From: an uncultured Oscillospiraceae bacterium | Lineage (GTDB): Bacteria > Bacillota > Clostridia > Oscillospirales > Oscillospiraceae | Reading direction: 5' to 3' | NCBI GenBank assembly: GCA_934589145.1 | Contig: CAKTNW010000064.1 | Location: 1 to 6,553, forward strand | Length of the DNA: 6,553 nt | Shown: positions 4,836 to 6,553 of the stretch, one piece after another | Layout: every line of letters starts with the position of its first letter | How positions within the stretch are numbered: position 1 is the stretch's first letter | Program-made: the position numbers and the translations under genes | The notes under the pieces: model-generated | Databases searched by the model: none | Seen by the model: the letters and a program-made list of their open reading frames with translations, nothing else | Told to the model about the DNA's origin: nothing

Positions 4836-6553
4836 ATGGCTTTTGAGATTATTATGCCCCAGCTGGGACTGACGATGGAAGAAGGCACAGTATCCAGTTG
4901 GCTCAAGCACGAGGGTGACGCGGTCAAAGCCGGCGAGGCGATCCTGGAGATCACCACAGATAAGCTCACCAACGAGGTCACTAGTGAACACGACGGTGTA
5001 CTTCTCAAAATCGTCGCTCAGGAGGGCGAGGATGTTCCGGTCAAGGGCCTGCTCGGCTATATCGGTCGGGCAGGTGAACAGGTTGGCGGCGCTGCCGCGG
5101 CACCCGCGGTCCCCTTTGCGCCCGCGGCTCCTGCCGCATCGGTCAAGCCGGTCGGCGAGAAAAAGGTCATTGTTATCGGCGGCGGCCCCGGCGGCTATGT
5201 TGCGGCGATCCGGCTTGCTCAGCTCGGCGCAAAGGTGACCGTCATTGAGCGTGAGCACCTTGGCGGTACCTGCCTGAACATCGGCTGCATCCCCACCAAG
5301 TGCCTGCTTCACAGCGCGGAGCTGGTCGAGGATATCAAGAATCAGGGCAAGGATATCGGTATTGAGGTTGACAATGTAAAGGTCAATTTCCAGCAGGTCA
5401 TTGCGCACAAAAATGAGATATCCAAGAAGCTCACGAGCGGCATCGCGGGCCTGTTCAAGATGAACAAGGTCACGAAGATCGACGGCGAGGCGAGGTTCAC
5501 GGCTCCCGGCAAGCTCTCTGTGAAGAAAACAGATGGTACAAGCGAAGAGATGACCGCCGACGCGATCATCGTTGCGACTGGCTCGGTCAACGCTCAGCCG
5601 CCGATCCCCGGCCTCAAGGAAAATCCCAACTGCATCGATTCGACCGGCGCGCTCAGCCTGGAAAAGTTGCCTAAGAGCATGGTCGTCATCGGCGGTGGTG
5701 TGATCGGTCTCGAACTGGCGTGCGCCTATGCCGCGTTCGGTACGAAGATCACTGTGGTCGAGGCCATGGACCATATGCTCCCCATGCTCGACGGCGACCT
5801 GACCAAGATCGGCGTCGCTCATATGAAGAAGATGGGCATGGAGTTTCATCTTGAGTGCCCTGTGCAGAGCGTAGAGACCTCTCCTGTCGGCGCAAAGGTC
5901 GTCTGCAAGGACAAGACCGGCAAGACGGTCGCCTTTGAGGCGGAGAAGGTGTTGGTCGCTATCGGCCGCCGCGCCAACACGGCGTCCCTTGATCTGGAGG
6001 CTGGTGAGCTCGATAATGACCGTGGCCGCATCCTCGTCAACGAGAAGATGGAGACCAGCGTTCCCGGCGTCTACGCCATCGGCGACTGCGTGTTCGGTCA
6101 CGCCCAGCTTGCGCACACCGCGTCGGCGATGGGCGAGGTCGCGGCGGAGAACATCATGGGGATCCCGGCGGTCTACGATGAGCGCACGAATCCCACCTGC
6201 GTCTACATCGAGCCGGAGGCTGCTTCCGTCGGCCTGACGGAGGAGCAGTGCAAGGCGCAGGGCATCGACTATAAGGTCGGCAAGTTCCCCATGGCCGCCA
6301 ACGGCAAGGCGCTGATCCTCAATGGCGGTGAGGGCATTGTGAAGATCATTGCCGGAAAGCAGTACGGTGAGATCCTCGGTATGCACATCATTGGTCCCCG
6401 AGCCACCGATCTCATTGCTGAGGGTGCGCTGGCCATCGCCGAAGAGATGACGCTGGACGAGATCATTTCGACCATTCACTCGCACCCCACGGTCACGGAA
6501 ACCATGCGCGAGGCTGCCCTTCAGGCAGAGGGCCGCGCGATACATACATCGAA
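4836..6553 (+). CDS. lpdA: Dihydrolipoamide dehydrogenase (E3) with N-terminal lipoyl domain, 3' end cut by the window
   Basis: Flavoprotein that reoxidises dihydrolipoyl groups and reduces NAD+. There are 572 codons plus two bases with no stop. The sequence reaches EGRAIHTS, the usual C-terminal end of E3, so only a few residues are missing. Domains: a lipoyl domain at about 1-79 with Lys43 in TTDKLTNEV; an Ala/Pro linker at about 84-107; FAD binding with GGGPGG at 115-120; the redox disulfide Cys146/Cys151 in GGTCLNIGCIPTK; NAD binding with GGGVIG at 286-291; the second FAD motif YAIGD at 413-417; and the C-terminal dimer domain with the catalytic pair His550 and Glu555 in HPTVTE. Lipoyl-bearing E3 proteins are known in Gram-positive bacteria and in Neisseria. 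An extra cysteine, Cys156, replaces the usual small residue after the active-site lysine. The gene begins 13 bases after E2, so it is dedicated to this complex. Confidence 0.96.
   Translation, partial: MAFEIIMPQLGLTMEEGTVSSWLKHEGDAVKAGEAILEITTDKLTNEVTSEHDGVLLKIVAQEGEDVPVKGLLGYIGRAGEQVGGAAAAPAVPFAPAAPAASVKPVGEKKVIVIGGGPGGYVAAIRLAQLGAKVTVIEREHLGGTCLNIGCIPTKCLLHSAELVEDIKNQGKDIGIEVDNVKVNFQQVIAHKNEISKKLTSGIAGLFKMNKVTKIDGEARFTAPGKLSVKKTDGTSEEMTADAIIVATGSVNAQPPIPGLKENPNCIDSTGALSLEKLPKSMVVIGGGVIGLELACAYAAFGTKITVVEAMDHMLPMLDGDLTKIGVAHMKKMGMEFHLECPVQSVETSPVGAKVVCKDKTGKTVAFEAEKVLVAIGRRANTASLDLEAGELDNDRGRILVNEKMETSVPGVYAIGDCVFGHAQLAHTASAMGEVAAENIMGIPAVYDERTNPTCVYIEPEAASVGLTEEQCKAQGIDYKVGKFPMAANGKALILNGGEGIVKIIAGKQYGEILGMHIIGPRATDLIAEGALAIAEEMTLDEIISTIHSHPTVTETMREAALQAEGRAIHTS

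Noticed and set aside
4773..6545. A 590-codon open frame on the minus strand, antisense to E3
   Set aside because: It is the same kind of shadow. Its resemblance to the antisense frame over E2 comes only from the duplicated lipoyl domain on the plus strand.

Overview
The window holds one divergence-free, plus-strand cluster. It has a complete GntR/FadR-type transcription regulator, then a 300-base regulatory gap, then a five-gene run: a PPC/DUF296-domain protein and the E1-alpha, E1-beta, E2 and E3 parts of a 2-oxoacid dehydrogenase-type multienzyme complex. The last gene runs off the right edge with only its final few residues missing.

The organism cannot be named from this stretch. The DNA is GC-rich with strong AGGAGG-type ribosome binding sites, a GTG/TTG start and Ala/Pro linkers. 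A separate E1-alpha/E1-beta pair and an E3 carrying its own lipoyl domain point to a GC-rich member of the Bacillota, perhaps an Oscillospiraceae-like clostridium. This is a low-confidence guess.

Layout: 40-759 is the regulator. 760-1059 holds a likely terminator, an 11-bp inverted repeat, an extended -10 sigma-A promoter, three palindromes resembling FCD/GntR operators, and a GC-rich hairpin followed by five T in the leader. 1060-1533 is the PPC protein. 1563-2585 and 2582-3562 are E1-alpha and E1-beta, overlapping in ATGA. 3575-4822 is E2. 4836-6553 is E3. Gaps inside the E1-E2-E3 block are at most 13 bases, so it should be one transcript.

Working together: E1 (alpha2beta2, thiamine diphosphate) would decarboxylate a 2-oxoacid, or cleave acetoin, and load the acyl group onto lipoyl arms. 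E2 would pass it to CoA, and E3 would reoxidise the lipoyl group with NAD+. The order E1a-E1b-E2-E3 matches both acoABCL (acetoin) and pdhABCD clusters, and the sequence does not settle the substrate. The GntR-family regulator probably senses a small carboxylate (a pyruvate- or lactate-like effector is a guess) and acts on the palindromes in the gap. Two points stand out: the lipoyl domains of E2 and E3 are almost identical in protein but clearly diverged at synonymous sites, and a PPC/DUF296 protein of unknown role leads the operon behind an elaborate leader.
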